From Castellaniella sp047971665 (GTDB lineage: Bacteria; Pseudomonadota; Gammaproteobacteria; Burkholderiales; Burkholderiaceae_B): DNA of 64,000 nucleotides. The notes under the pieces are model-generated. The model searched no databases, had not been told where the DNA came from, and saw only the letters and a program-made list of their open reading frames with translations. Positions 46,903-55,331 of the stretch are shown in pieces; position 1 is the first letter of the stretch; each line of letters opens with the position of its first letter. The stretch covers positions 1 through 64,000 of the forward strand of contig NZ_JBKEAA010000004.1 in NCBI RefSeq assembly GCF_047971665.1, written 5' to 3'. Both the position numbers and the translations under genes were made by a program.

Positions 46903-47964
46903 TCAGGAAGTGAAGCGGGGATCGTCGTCATAGGCATGGGCGCTGCGCTGTTGCTCATCCAGCCAGGATTGCAGCGCCCCGGTCAGGGCCTGGGTGCCGT
47001 CGCCCGTCAGGGCGGAGATGCTGAACACCGGCCCCGTCCAGCCGAGTTCGCGGCAGATGCGATCCTGCACGGCGGCGGGATCCTCGACCATGTCCAGCTT
47101 GTTCAGCACCAGCCAGCGCGGCTTGGCGGCGAGTTCCTGGCTGTAGTGTTCGAGTTCGCGCGTGATGGCCCGGGCGTCCAGCACGGCCTGGGCGCAGGCG
47201 TCGATGTCGGGATCGGGTGAATGCACGTCCAGCAGGTGCAGCAGCACACGGGTGCGGCTCAGATGACGCAGGAACAGGTGGCCCAGGCCGGCGCCTTCCG
47301 AGGCGCCTTCGATCAGGCCGGGAATGTCCGCGATGACGAAGCTGTGCGAGGGGGATGTGCGCACCACGCCCAGGTTGGGGTGCAGAGTGGTGAAGGGATA
47401 GTCCGCAATCTTGGGGCGGGCATTGGACACGCGGGTGATCAGGGTGGACTTGCCCGCGTTCGGCAGGCCCAGCAGCCCCACGTCGGCCAGCACCTTGAGT
47501 TCCAGGCGCAGGCGGCGCTGCTCGCCTTCCCGTCCGGGGGTGAACTGGCGTGGTGCGCGGTTGGTGCTGGACTTGAAGTGCAGGTTGCCCAGGCCGCCCG
47601 TGCCGCCCGCCGCCAGCGTGACCTGTGCGCCATGGCGGTCCAGGTCGAAGAGCTGCTCGCCCGTGTCGGCGTCGTGGACCACGGTGCCGACAGGCATGCG
47701 CAGCACGATGTCCGGCGCGCCCGCACCGTACTGGTCGGAGCCCCGGCCGTTCTCGCCGTTCTTGGCGCGGTGCAGACGGGCGTAGCGGTAGTCGATCAGC
47801 GTATTGATGTTGCGGTCGGCCACGGCGAGGATGGAACCGCCCCGGCCGCCGTCGCCGCCATCGGGCCCGCCCATGGGAATGAATTTTTCCCGGCGGAAGC
47901 TGGCAACGCCGTTGCCGCCTTTGCCGGCAATGACCTCGATGGTGGCTTCGTCAACGAATTTCAT
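46903..47964 (-). CDS. obgE: GTPase ObgE/CgtA
   Basis: The 353-residue ribosome-associated GTPase has a glycine-rich Obg fold (residues 1-158: MKFVDEATIEVIAGKGGNG, GGPDGGDGGRGGS). The G domain shows G1 GLPNAGKST, G3 DIPGLIEGA and G4 NKLD. It acts in 50S assembly and stress control. It is separated from rpmA by a hairpin with T-run, so expression is probably partly uncoupled. Confidence 0.97.
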   Translation of the reverse strand: MKFVDEATIEVIAGKGGNGVASFRREKFIPMGGPDGGDGGRGGSILAVADRNINTLIDYRYARLHRAKNGENGRGSDQYGAGAPDIVLRMPVGTVVHDADTGEQLFDLDRHGAQVTLAAGGTGGLGNLHFKSSTNRAPRQFTPGREGEQRRLRLELKVLADVGLLGLPNAGKSTLITRVSNARPKIADYPFTTLHPNLGVVRTSPSHSFVIADIPGLIEGASEGAGLGHLFLRHLSRTRVLLHLLDVHSPDPDIDACAQAVLDARAITRELEHYSQELAAKPRWLVLNKLDMVEDPAAVQDRICRELGWTGPVFSISALTGDGTQALTGALQSWLDEQQRSAHAYDDDPRFTS

Positions 47965-47982
47965 GGTGAATACATTCTAATG

Positions 47983-48020
47983 AAAAAAAAGACCCTGCTG
48001 AAAAGCAGGGCCTCTTTTTG
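47983..48020 (-). terminator. Terminator/attenuator between rpmA and obgE
   Basis: The stem CCCTGC-(TTTTCA)-GCAGGG is followed on the minus strand by a run of eight Ts; the plus strand also has a T5 run, so it could act in both directions. It lies 19 bp before the obgE start codon. Confidence 0.85.
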
Positions 48021-48107
48021 CCGTGAGTCGCCCCAGGGCAAAAACAGCCCCGGTGAGGGGCCGCCAGCCGAAGGCGCGGCGTGGGGCTGTTGCGGATTGC
48101 GCGGTGG

Positions 48108-48368
48108 TCAGTTCGCGGTGTCGACCGAGACGGTGCGCTTGTTGCGCGCGCCCTTGATGGAGAACTGCACGACGCCGTCCACGAGGGAATACAGCGTGTG
48201 GTCCTTGCCGATGCCGACATTGACGCCGGGATGGAACTGGGTGCCGCGCTGGCGGACGATGATGCCGCCGGCCAGGATCTGTTGACCGCCGTAGACCTTC
48301 ACGCCCAGTCGTTTCGATTCGGAATCGCGGCCGTTGCGAGTCGAGCCGCCGCCCTTTTTGTGTGCCAT
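48108..48368 (-). CDS. rpmA: 50S ribosomal protein L27
   Basis: The 86-residue protein has the canonical N-terminus MAHKKGGGSTRNGRDSESKR and the block GGQQILAGGIIVRQRGTQFHPG. It contributes to the peptidyl-transferase centre and follows rplU in the same operon. Confidence 0.98.
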   Translation of the reverse strand: MAHKKGGGSTRNGRDSESKRLGVKVYGGQQILAGGIIVRQRGTQFHPGVNVGIGKDHTLYSLVDGVVQFSIKGARNKRTVSVDTAN

Positions 48369-48395
48369 GATGAGCTCCTAAATACGATGACCGGA

Positions 48396-48707
48396 TCAGG
48401 CCGCAACGGTGTCGATGCGGATTTCGGTGTAGTTCTGACGATGGCCCTGGCGCTTTTGGTAGTGCTTGCGACGACGCATCTTGAAGATCTTGACCTTGTC
48501 GTGACGGCCTTGTGCAAGAACGGTGGCTTTGACCGCGGCGCCTTCGACGAAGGGCGCGCCGATTTTCAGCGTATCGCCTTCGCCGACGGACAACACCTGG
48601 TCGAGCGAGATTTCTTGCCCAATGTCAGCCGGTATCTGTTCGATTTTCAGTTTCTGGCCGGCGCAAACGCGATATTGCTTGCCGCCGGTTTTTATGACCG
48701 CGTACAT
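48396..48707 (-). CDS. rplU: 50S ribosomal protein L21
   Basis: The 103-residue protein starts MYAVIKTGGKQYRV and contains KMRRRKHYQKRQGHRQ, the L21 signature. ATG 48705-48707 is chosen because longer frames add non-conserved residues. It heads the rplU-rpmA(-obgE) operon. Confidence 0.98.
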   Translation of the reverse strand: MYAVIKTGGKQYRVCAGQKLKIEQIPADIGQEISLDQVLSVGEGDTLKIGAPFVEGAAVKATVLAQGRHDKVKIFKMRRRKHYQKRQGHRQNYTEIRIDTVAA

Positions 48708-48859
48708 GGGGATTTCCTGTGAGAATGCCCGGTGTGGGCTGTAGGGGCTTGAAGGGCGTCGCTGCGACAGGGTTGCTGCGCAATGACACCAGGGCCCCGC
48801 GGGCCTGGCCGGGTATGCCAAAAACGGCCTGATCCAGTGCGGACCAAGCCAAGCCCTGT

Positions 48860-48889
48860 ATTTTACGCAGAAATCCTTATGTAAATCAA
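48860..48889 (-). promoter_or_regulatory. rplU promoter
   Basis: On the minus strand, TTGATT (48884-48889) and TAAAAT (48860-48865) are separated by 18 bp. The pair lies about 150 bp upstream of rplU, leaving a leader of roughly 145 nt. Confidence 0.65.
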
Positions 48890-48941
48890 GTGCTTTGTGC
48901 GCGAGGCCCGCGCGCGCGGTTTTGGGCCGGCCGTGCCGGGG

Positions 48942-50168
48942 CTACGATCGGTAGTCCGCATTGATGCTGACGTACTCGTGCGAGAAATCGCAGGTGTACA
49001 CCGTGTCGGCCGCTTCGCCGCGCCCCAGGGCGACACGCACCAGGATCTCGGGTTCCGCCATCACGCGCTGACCGTCTTCCTCGCGGTAGTCGGGGTCGCG
49101 GCCGCCTTGAGACGCCACGCGCACCTCGCCCAGCCAGAGCGTCAGCCTGGCAACGTCCAGGTCGTCGATGCCGGCATAGCCGATGGCCGCCAGGATGCGG
49201 CCCAGGTTGGGGTCGGAGGCGTAAAAGGCGGTCTTGACCAGGGGCGAGTGCGCGATCGCGTAGGCCACCTTGAGGGCTTCGTCGGTGGAGGCGGCCTGCT
49301 CGATGCGGATGGTCATGAATTTTGTCGCGCCTTCGGCATCGCGCACGATTTTCTGGGCCAGGTCGCGCGCAGCCTCGGTCAGGGCCTTGGCCAGGACGGC
49401 AAAGCGTGGATCCTGTTCGGATTCGATGTGCGCGCCGCTGGCGCCGGTGGCGATAATGATGAAGGAATCGTTGGTGGAGGTGTCGCCGTCGACCGTGATG
49501 CGGTTGAAGGACTGGTCGGCGATGCGCTGGGCCAGGCTGCGCAGCAGGGCGGGCGGCAGCCCCACGTCGGTGCCCAGGAACCCCAGCATGGTCGCCATGT
49601 TGGGCCGGATCATGCCGGCGCCCTTGCTGATGCCGGTGATGGTGACCGGAGTATGGCCCAGATCGATCCGCGAGGAGTGGATCTTGGGCTGGGTGTCGGT
49701 GGTCATGATGCTGTGAGCGGCCTGGAACCAGTGGTCCGGACGGGCGTCGTCCAAGGCGGCCGGCAGGCCGGCGATCAGGCGGTCCACAGGCAGCGGCTCG
49801 AGGATGACCCCGGTGGAAAAGGGCAGGATCTGTTCCGCCGCGACCCCCAGCCGGCCCGCCAGTGCGCGACAGGTTTCCAGCGCGGCCCGCATGCCGGGTT
49901 CCCCGGTGCCGGCGTTGGCATTGCCGGTGTTGATGACCAGGGCGCGGATGCCGGCGCCGGCGGCCAGGTGCGCCTCGCAGACCTGGACCGGCGCGGCGCG
50001 AAAGCGGTTGCGGGTGAAGACGCCCGCCACCGAGGTGCCTTCATCCAGCAGCAGGACGGTCAGGTCGCGGCGTCCGGCCTTGCGGATCCCCGCCTCGGCC
50101 GTGCCGATGCGGATGCCGGAAATCGGGTGGATGGCGTCTTGCGCCGGAATGATCAGGTTGATGGCCAT
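48942..50168 (-). CDS. argJ: Bifunctional ornithine acetyltransferase/N-acetylglutamate synthase
   Basis: The 408-residue self-cleaving enzyme recycles the acetyl group in arginine synthesis. The cleavage motif KGAGMIRPNMATMLGF places the alpha/beta junction between Ala192 and Thr193, with Thr193 the nucleophile. LVINTGNANAGTG and DGDTSTNDSF are further signatures. The C-terminal strand ends in SINADYRS. Confidence 0.97.
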   Translation of the reverse strand: MAINLIIPAQDAIHPISGIRIGTAEAGIRKAGRRDLTVLLLDEGTSVAGVFTRNRFRAAPVQVCEAHLAAGAGIRALVINTGNANAGTGEPGMRAALETCRALAGRLGVAAEQILPFSTGVILEPLPVDRLIAGLPAALDDARPDHWFQAAHSIMTTDTQPKIHSSRIDLGHTPVTITGISKGAGMIRPNMATMLGFLGTDVGLPPALLRSLAQRIADQSFNRITVDGDTSTNDSFIIIATGASGAHIESEQDPRFAVLAKALTEAARDLAQKIVRDAEGATKFMTIRIEQAASTDEALKVAYAIAHSPLVKTAFYASDPNLGRILAAIGYAGIDDLDVARLTLWLGEVRVASQGGRDPDYREEDGQRVMAEPEILVRVALGRGEAADTVYTCDFSHEYVSINADYRS

Positions 50169-50221
50169 GGCGAGGAGATCGAGAGGGTGGCGGAAAAGAG
50201 GTGCCCGGGATGTCCCAGGGC

Positions 50222-50256
50222 AAAAAAACAGCCCCCATTCTATGCCGAATGGGGGC
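50222..50256 (-). terminator. Terminator of the MarR-type gene
   Basis: GCCCCCATTC (50231-50240) pairs perfectly with GAATGGGGGC (50247-50256), followed on the minus strand by TGTTTTTTT. It separates the MarR gene from argJ. Confidence 0.88.
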
Positions 50257-50281
50257 GTCGGGGGATGCGGTGGCCTGGTGA

Positions 50282-50812
50282 TCAGGTCGTCGGCAGGCGG
50301 GCGTAGGTGGATTGCTTGAGATCGCCCAGCAGGTCGAACAGTGTCGTGCGCGCGGATGGCGTCAGGCCGCTGAGCAGGGACTCGATCCAGGTGGCGTGCG
50401 CCCGTTGCATGCGGCGGTGATAGCGGCGGCCTTTCAGGGTCAGGCGGATCAGCGAGCTGCGGCGGTCGGCGTCGTCTTTCATGCGTTCGACCAGACCGTC
50501 TTTTTCGAGCTGGTCGGTGATGCCGGTGATGTTGCCGTTGGTGACCATCATCAGGCGGGACAGCTCACTCATTTTGAGGCCCTTGGAGGCGTGCGTGAGC
50601 TGGGACATCAGATCGAAGCGCGGCAGCGTGGTCTGGAACTCGGTGCGCAGCCGGCTGCGTAATTCGTTTTCGATCAATGTGCAGCAGCTGAGCATACGCA
50701 GCCACAGGCGCAGATCCTGCGGCTCCTGGCCGGTGGCTTGGGATTCGAGGTCCGGCACCGGCGGGGTGACGGACGGATGTTGGGTGGCAGCGTATTGAGT
50801 GTAGTCGCACAT
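50282..50812 (-). CDS. MarR-family transcriptional regulator
   Basis: The 176-residue protein has a winged helix (LTHASKGLKMSELSRLMMVTNGNITGITDQLEKDGLVER, then DRRSSLIRLTLKG). The HTH covers ~70-130 with flanking dimerisation helices. The N-terminal ~30 residues are variable. No target gene is divergent from it. A dyad in its upstream region may be an autoregulatory site. Confidence 0.9.
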   Translation of the reverse strand: MCDYTQYAATQHPSVTPPVPDLESQATGQEPQDLRLWLRMLSCCTLIENELRSRLRTEFQTTLPRFDLMSQLTHASKGLKMSELSRLMMVTNGNITGITDQLEKDGLVERMKDDADRRSSLIRLTLKGRRYHRRMQRAHATWIESLLSGLTPSARTTLFDLLGDLKQSTYARLPTT

Positions 50813-50883
50813 GGCGCGTCTCCAGCCCCTGACCGGGCGTGTTCTAAGCCAGTCCAGTGTAGGGGGTTCTTTGGTCGCATGTC

Positions 50884-50899
50884 CTTGTCATATATCAAG
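50884..50899. promoter_or_regulatory. Candidate operator upstream of the MarR gene
   Basis: CTTGTCATATATCAAG has CTTG/CAAG ends around an AT-rich core, about 75 bp upstream of the MarR start. The size fits MarR-family sites, but symmetry is limited to the outer four bases. Confidence 0.35.
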
Positions 50900-50966
50900 A
50901 AACTTGAGGTTCGGATTATTGAGACGGACAAGGATACGGACTGGCCCCGGGGCCGGCGCTGTAGAG

Positions 50967-50997
50967 ATACGATGAGATCCGACCGATCTCATCGTAT
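50967..50997. repeat. 13-bp perfect inverted repeat after hemL
   Basis: ATACGATGAGATC (50967-50979) and GATCTCATCGTAT (50985-50997) are perfectly complementary around a 5-base loop. It ends five bases before the hemL stop codon, i.e. just downstream of hemL. There is no T-run, so it may be a terminator lacking the tract, an mRNA 3'-stabilising hairpin, or a protein site. Confidence 0.7.
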
Positions 50998-51001
50998 GAC
51001 C

Positions 51002-52279
51002 TCACAACCGGGCGAAGACGCGGTCCGCCGCATCCAGCGTGGTCTGGATGACGGCATCGTCGTGGGTGGACGAGACAAAGCCGGCCTCGAAGGCCGACGG
51101 GGCGAAATGCACGCCTTCGGCCAGCATGCCGTGGAAGAACCGCTTGAAGGCGTCGGCATCGCTGGCGGAGACCTCGGCCAGTGTGGTCGGCACCGTCTCG
51201 CGGAAATACAGCCCGAACAGGCCGCCCTGCCAGTCGCCGCTTAGGGTGACGCCGTGGCGCCGCGCGTGTTCGACCAGCCCCTGGATCAGGACGCCGGTCT
51301 GCCGGTGCAGGGTGTCATAGAAGTCCGGCTCGGCCAGGCGGCGCAGCGTGACACGCCCGGCGGCGACCGCGACCGGATTGCCCGACAGGGTGCCCGCCTG
51401 GTAGACCGAGCCCAGCGGCGCGATCCCGGCCATGATGTCGGCACGGCCGCCGAACGCGCCCACCGGCATGCCGCCGCCGATGATCTTGGCCAGTGTGGTC
51501 ATGTCGGGCGTGACGCCGCACAGGCCCTGCATTCCTTGCGGGCCCACCCGAAATCCGGTCATGACTTCGTCGAAGATCAGGACGGCGCCGTAACGGGTGC
51601 ACAGGGCGCGCAGGCCCTCGAGGAAACCGGGCGCGGGGCGCACCAGATTCATGTTGCCGGCGATCGGTTCGACGATGATGCAGGCGATGTCCTCGGGAAA
51701 CTGGGCGAAGGCGGCTTCGACGGCGGTCAGGTCGTTGTAGTCGAGCACCAGGGTGTGCTGGACGAATTCCGCAGGCACGCCGGCCGAGGTCGGGTTGCCG
51801 AAGGTCAGCATGCCCGAGCCGGCCTTGACCAGCAGGCTGTCCGCGTGGCCGTGGTAGCAGCCTTCGAATTTGATGATCCTGGATCGGCCCGTGCGGCCGC
51901 GCGCGAGCCGGATGGCCGACATGGTGGCCTCGGTGCCCGAGCTGACCAGGCGCACCTGTTCGATCGAGGGAATGCGCTCGATGATGGCTTCGGCCAGTTC
52001 GATTTCGGCCTCGGTCGGCGCGCCGAAGGACAGACCGTCCACGGCGGCGGCCTGCACGGCCGCGACGACTTCGGGATCGGCATGGCCCAGGATGGCGGGA
52101 CCCCAGGAACCGATGTAGTCGATGTAGCGGGTGCCCTCCGCGTCCCACAGGTAAGGACCCTGGGCGCGCTGGATGAAGGGCGGGGTGCCTCCCACGGAAC
52201 GGAAGGCGCGGACGGGGGAGTTGACGCCGCCCGGGATGGCGCGGCAGGCGCGTTCGAAGAGTTCAGTATTGCGGGACAT
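51002..52279 (-). CDS. hemL: Glutamate-1-semialdehyde 2,1-aminomutase
   Basis: The 425-residue PLP enzyme makes 5-aminolevulinate for haem. Blocks are GGVNSPVRAFRSVGGTPPF, FEGCYHGHADSLLVKAGSG, LIFDEVMTGFRV, and the PLP lysine in TLAKIIGGGMPVGA. ATG 52277-52279 is preferred over an upstream ATG. It lies in the same direction as thiE-thiD. Confidence 0.97.
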   Translation of the reverse strand: MSRNTELFERACRAIPGGVNSPVRAFRSVGGTPPFIQRAQGPYLWDAEGTRYIDYIGSWGPAILGHADPEVVAAVQAAAVDGLSFGAPTEAEIELAEAIIERIPSIEQVRLVSSGTEATMSAIRLARGRTGRSRIIKFEGCYHGHADSLLVKAGSGMLTFGNPTSAGVPAEFVQHTLVLDYNDLTAVEAAFAQFPEDIACIIVEPIAGNMNLVRPAPGFLEGLRALCTRYGAVLIFDEVMTGFRVGPQGMQGLCGVTPDMTTLAKIIGGGMPVGAFGGRADIMAGIAPLGSVYQAGTLSGNPVAVAAGRVTLRRLAEPDFYDTLHRQTGVLIQGLVEHARRHGVTLSGDWQGGLFGLYFRETVPTTLAEVSASDADAFKRFFHGMLAEGVHFAPSAFEAGFVSSTHDDAVIQTTLDAADRVFARL

Positions 52280-52402
52280 GACGGAGTTCTGCTGGCGATG
52301 AGGTTCAGGAAGTCCGGCGCGATGCGTATGCGGCGGCATGATGTTGGAAAAGGCGTGGGAGCGGCGAGGGGTTCATGGGACAGCGGTTCGCGAAACGGTG
52401 GT

Positions 52403-53113
52403 TCATGCGGTGCCGGTGCCGGTGCCAGGAGCGGTGTCGGGATCGGTGTCGAACAGGCGGGCGCAGCGCTGGGCGGCGGCGCGGATGTCGGGGGCCTCGA
52501 ACAGGGCGCTGATGACCGCGATGCTGTCGGCGCCGGCCTGAATTACCGGCGCGGCATTGTCGGGCCGGATCCCTCCGATGGCGACCACGGCGGCGCGCGG
52601 CTGCGCCGTGGCGGGTTCGCCGGGGGGATGCCGGTCCTCGACCAGGCGGCGGCCGGCGCGGACATGGTCCAGGGTGGCGCGCACGGCATCGGGTTTGACG
52701 CCGGACGGATACAGGGCGCCGAAGGCGATGTAGTCGGCATCGTCCCGCAGCCGGCGGGCGGCCAGCTCGGGCTGATCGTAGCAGGAGCAGCCGATGAGCT
52801 TGTCCGAGCCCAGGGCGAGGCGGGCTTGCGCGACCAGGCCGTCGTCGCGGCCCAGATGGGCGCCGTCGGCGTCCAGGTCGGCGGCCAGGCGCCAGTCATC
52901 GTTGATGATCAGGATCAGGCCCAGGCGCAGGCACAGGTCGCGCACGGCGCGGGCCTGGACGCGCAGGTCGGCCGGCGCGCCGAGCTTGCGGCGCCATTGC
53001 AGGGCGGTCATGCCGCCGACATGGGCCTGCTCGATGGCGGCCAGCAGGCGGTCGGTATCGGCCCAGTCGGGTGTGACGCCATACAGGCCGCGAGGAAAAC
53101 GCAGTGTGCTCAT
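52403..53113 (-). CDS. thiE: Thiamine-phosphate synthase
   Basis: The 236-residue TIM-barrel enzyme joins HMP-PP and THZ-P. MTALQWRRK (usual VQ.R.K), LILIINDDWRLA, DGAHLGRDD (usual GVHLGQ.D), DYIAFGALYPSGVK and VAIGGI are visible. It overlaps thiD by four bases. The C-terminus has a Thr/Gly/Pro-rich extension of about 10 residues. Confidence 0.92.
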   Translation of the reverse strand: MSTLRFPRGLYGVTPDWADTDRLLAAIEQAHVGGMTALQWRRKLGAPADLRVQARAVRDLCLRLGLILIINDDWRLAADLDADGAHLGRDDGLVAQARLALGSDKLIGCSCYDQPELAARRLRDDADYIAFGALYPSGVKPDAVRATLDHVRAGRRLVEDRHPPGEPATAQPRAAVVAIGGIRPDNAAPVIQAGADSIAVISALFEAPDIRAAAQRCARLFDTDPDTAPGTGTGTA

Positions 53114-53919
53114 GGTGCGGCTTGCAGGAGGATACGTTGCCCCATGCCGGGGTGGAAGTGCCGTTCCAGGATGGCGCCGGCGCTTGCGACTGCCTGGGAG
53201 ATGGCTTCGTCGGGGGGCAGACCGCAGGCCAGCAGGCAGCACAGCACCGTGGCCAGCAAGCTTTCGGCGTCGCCCGTGCGGATGCGGGGCGCCGTCCAGG
53301 GCCAGCGCCTGCTGGGCTGATCCTGGGCATGCAGGGTCAGGCCGTTCAGTCCGGGGCCGAGCGCCGCGTTGCAGCACAGGACGAGGGGCGCGCCGAATTC
53401 GTGCAGTGCGCCGATCGGGTCGTCGGCCCGGGCCGACGACAGCAGGCCCTGGCTGGCCCATTGTTCCGGCAGCCGGGCATCCACGACGATGACATGCGCC
53501 TGGGGCACCAGCAGTTCGAGCAGCGCGCCGACGGTTTCCTCGGGATCCAGGTCTTCCAGGTCGGGAATCGACGGCGGCGCGCACAGTTGCAGCACCAGCG
53601 GCAGCGCGCTGTAGTCGGCGGCGATCTGCGCCAGTGTCGAGATGGTCTCGGGATCGTATTGAGGGCCGATTTTCAGGGCGCCAAAGGCCATGTCCTCGAG
53701 CAGGCAGCGCGCCTGGTCGTCGACCAGGTCAGGGGCCAGGCGCAGGATGGTTTCCGCGCCGGCCGTGTCCTGGACGTGGATCGCGGTGGCCACCGAGCCT
53801 GCGTGCGCGCCCAGACCGGCGCAAATGACCGCGTCGGCAGGCAGGTGACTGGCCCCGCTGGGGTCGAACGGACCGAAAATCAGGGGCAGGGGGATGGAAG
53901 GTGAGTCGGGTGGTGGCAT
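53110..53919 (-). CDS. thiD: Diverged hydroxymethylpyrimidine (phosphate) kinase, ThiD-like
   Basis: The 269-residue ribokinase-fold protein has FGPFDPSGASHLPADAV (usual GSDPSGGAGIQAD) and VATAIHVQDTAG. The canonical C-terminal GTGC anion-hole motif is replaced by RTGDAES, so kinase activity is doubtful or changed. Context (overlap with thiE, divergence from rubredoxin) is typical for betaproteobacteria, where similarly diverged ThiD proteins occur. The assignment rests on context plus the N-terminal motifs. Confidence 0.75.
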   Translation of the reverse strand: MPPPDSPSIPLPLIFGPFDPSGASHLPADAVICAGLGAHAGSVATAIHVQDTAGAETILRLAPDLVDDQARCLLEDMAFGALKIGPQYDPETISTLAQIAADYSALPLVLQLCAPPSIPDLEDLDPEETVGALLELLVPQAHVIVVDARLPEQWASQGLLSSARADDPIGALHEFGAPLVLCCNAALGPGLNGLTLHAQDQPSRRWPWTAPRIRTGDAESLLATVLCCLLACGLPPDEAISQAVASAGAILERHFHPGMGQRILLQAAP

Positions 53920-54028
53920 GAGGGCAAAAAGGACAGCCGGTCGCCGTGACCGGCGGTTTGTGTACTATGCATTCATTCTAATCGCTTGCAAGCGGCAGAA
54001 CATTTTCAGAGGATAGGAATTCATCGCC

Positions 54029-54193
54029 ATGCGAACCTGGATGTGCCTGATCTGCGGCTGGATCTATGACGAGGCGGCCGGCTTTCCGGAAGACGGGATC
54101 GCGCCCGGCACGCGCTGGGAGGACGTCCCGCCCAACTGGGTCTGTCCCGAATGCGGCGCCCGGAAGGAAGACTTCGAATTGATTGAAATATGA
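54029..54193 (+). CDS. Rubredoxin
   Basis: The 54-residue iron protein, too short for the usual ORF cut-offs, has two CxxC metal-binding pairs, CLICG and CPECG, and the family core GWIYDEAAGFPEDGIAPGTRWEDVPPNWVCP. It carries electrons at low potential, for example to alkane hydroxylase-type or oxidative-stress partners; none is encoded here. It is divergent from thiD. Confidence 0.95.
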   Translation: MRTWMCLICGWIYDEAAGFPEDGIAPGTRWEDVPPNWVCPECGARKEDFELIEI

Positions 54194-54273
54194 ATCACGC
54201 CGCCCGTGCGTGTTCCGCCGCGTTTCTGATACTCTAGTGACAAGGGCCATTGGCCGGACTACAGGGGATCGCC

Positions 54274-54870
54274 ATGACGACCGTACCGCATCCTTCCGAC
54301 ACCGGTTCACGCATCGATCTGTCCCGGCAGTTTCTGCTGGCCATGCCGGGCATGGTGTCGGGCGAGCTGGCCAATACCGTGATCTATGTCTGCGAGCATA
54401 CGGAACACGGCGCGCTCGGCCTGGTCATCAACCGGCCCACCGATCTCACCATCGGCGATCTGTTGCAGCGCATCGACCTGCCGTTGTCCCTGGAGATCGG
54501 ACCGGTACAGGAATCGCCGGTCTTCTTCGGTGGACCGGTCCAGACCGATCGCGGCTTTGTGCTGCATGTGCCCAGCGGCGAATACAGTTCCAGCATCGAG
54601 CTGGGCGATGACGTGGCGCTGACCACCTCCCGCGACGTGCTGCAGGATGTCGCCGCCGGACACGGCCCGACCCGGCTCCTGGTGACATTGGGTTATGCGG
54701 GCTGGGGCGCCGGTCAGCTCGAAGACGAACTGGCCCGCAATGCCTGGCTGAATGTGCTGTCCTCCGAGGACATTCTGTTCGACACCCCGGCAGAGGACAG
54801 GTACGACGCGGCGCTGGCCCAGCTGGGCATCCGCGCCTCGATGCTGGCCAGTGATGCGGGTCATGCCTGA
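54274..54870 (+). CDS. yqgE: UPF0301/AlgH family protein YqgE
   Basis: The 198-residue cytosolic protein has unclear biochemical role. Family blocks are FLLAMPGMVSGELANTVIYVCEHTEHGALGLVINRP, FFGGPVQTDRGFVLH and LGYAGWGAGQLEDEL. ATG 54274 with an AGGGGA box is preferred. It overlaps ruvX, matching the conserved yqgE-ruvX pairing. Confidence 0.95.
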   Translation: MTTVPHPSDTGSRIDLSRQFLLAMPGMVSGELANTVIYVCEHTEHGALGLVINRPTDLTIGDLLQRIDLPLSLEIGPVQESPVFFGGPVQTDRGFVLHVPSGEYSSSIELGDDVALTTSRDVLQDVAAGHGPTRLLVTLGYAGWGAGQLEDELARNAWLNVLSSEDILFDTPAEDRYDAALAQLGIRASMLASDAGHA

Positions 54871-55261
54871 CGCCGAACAGACGTTGCTGGCCTTTGATTA
54901 CGGCCTCAAGAAAATCGGTGTGGCCCTGGGCAATACCCTGACGAATCAGGCGCGTCCCCTGTGCGTCCTGACTCCCTCCACGCGCGAACAGCGTTTTGCC
55001 CAGGTGAGGGCCTTGTTGGCCGAATGGCAACCCGACCTGGTGGTGGTGGGCCTGCCCCTGACGCTGGATGGCGAGGAGCAGCCCGCTTCGCGGCAGAGCC
55101 GCCGGTTTGCTCATCAGATCGAAGGCCGGTTCCGGGTGCGTGTCGTGCTGGTCGATGAGCGCGGCTCCAGCCTGGAAGCCCAGCAGATCCTGGGCACGCA
55201 TGCGCCCGATGATGCCGTGGCGGCTGCCGTGATCCTGCAGCGCTACCTGGAGAGGCACTGA
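54863..55261 (+). CDS. ruvX: Holliday junction resolvase-like protein RuvX (YqgF)
   Basis: The 132-residue RNase H-fold protein is involved in 16S rRNA maturation or recombination. It shows AFDYGLKKIGVALG with the first catalytic Asp, VVVGLPLTLDGEEQPAS, VLVDERGSSLEA and the C-terminal DDAVAAAVILQ. It starts inside the yqgE 3' end (8-bp overlap); ATG 54854 is an alternative. Confidence 0.94.
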   Translation: MPDAEQTLLAFDYGLKKIGVALGNTLTNQARPLCVLTPSTREQRFAQVRALLAEWQPDLVVVGLPLTLDGEEQPASRQSRRFAHQIEGRFRVRVVLVDERGSSLEAQQILGTHAPDDAVAAAVILQRYLERH

Positions 55262-55331
55262 AGGCGCCGCCCGACGGCCGCATGCCGTGAATCGCGCGGT
55301 TTTGCGCATCCTCCGTCGGCCCGGGGCGGGT

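Noticed and set aside
51254..53320. 688-codon plus-strand ORF over hemL and thiE
   Set aside because: It is an antisense shadow with no recognisable motif; the minus-strand genes have full family signatures.
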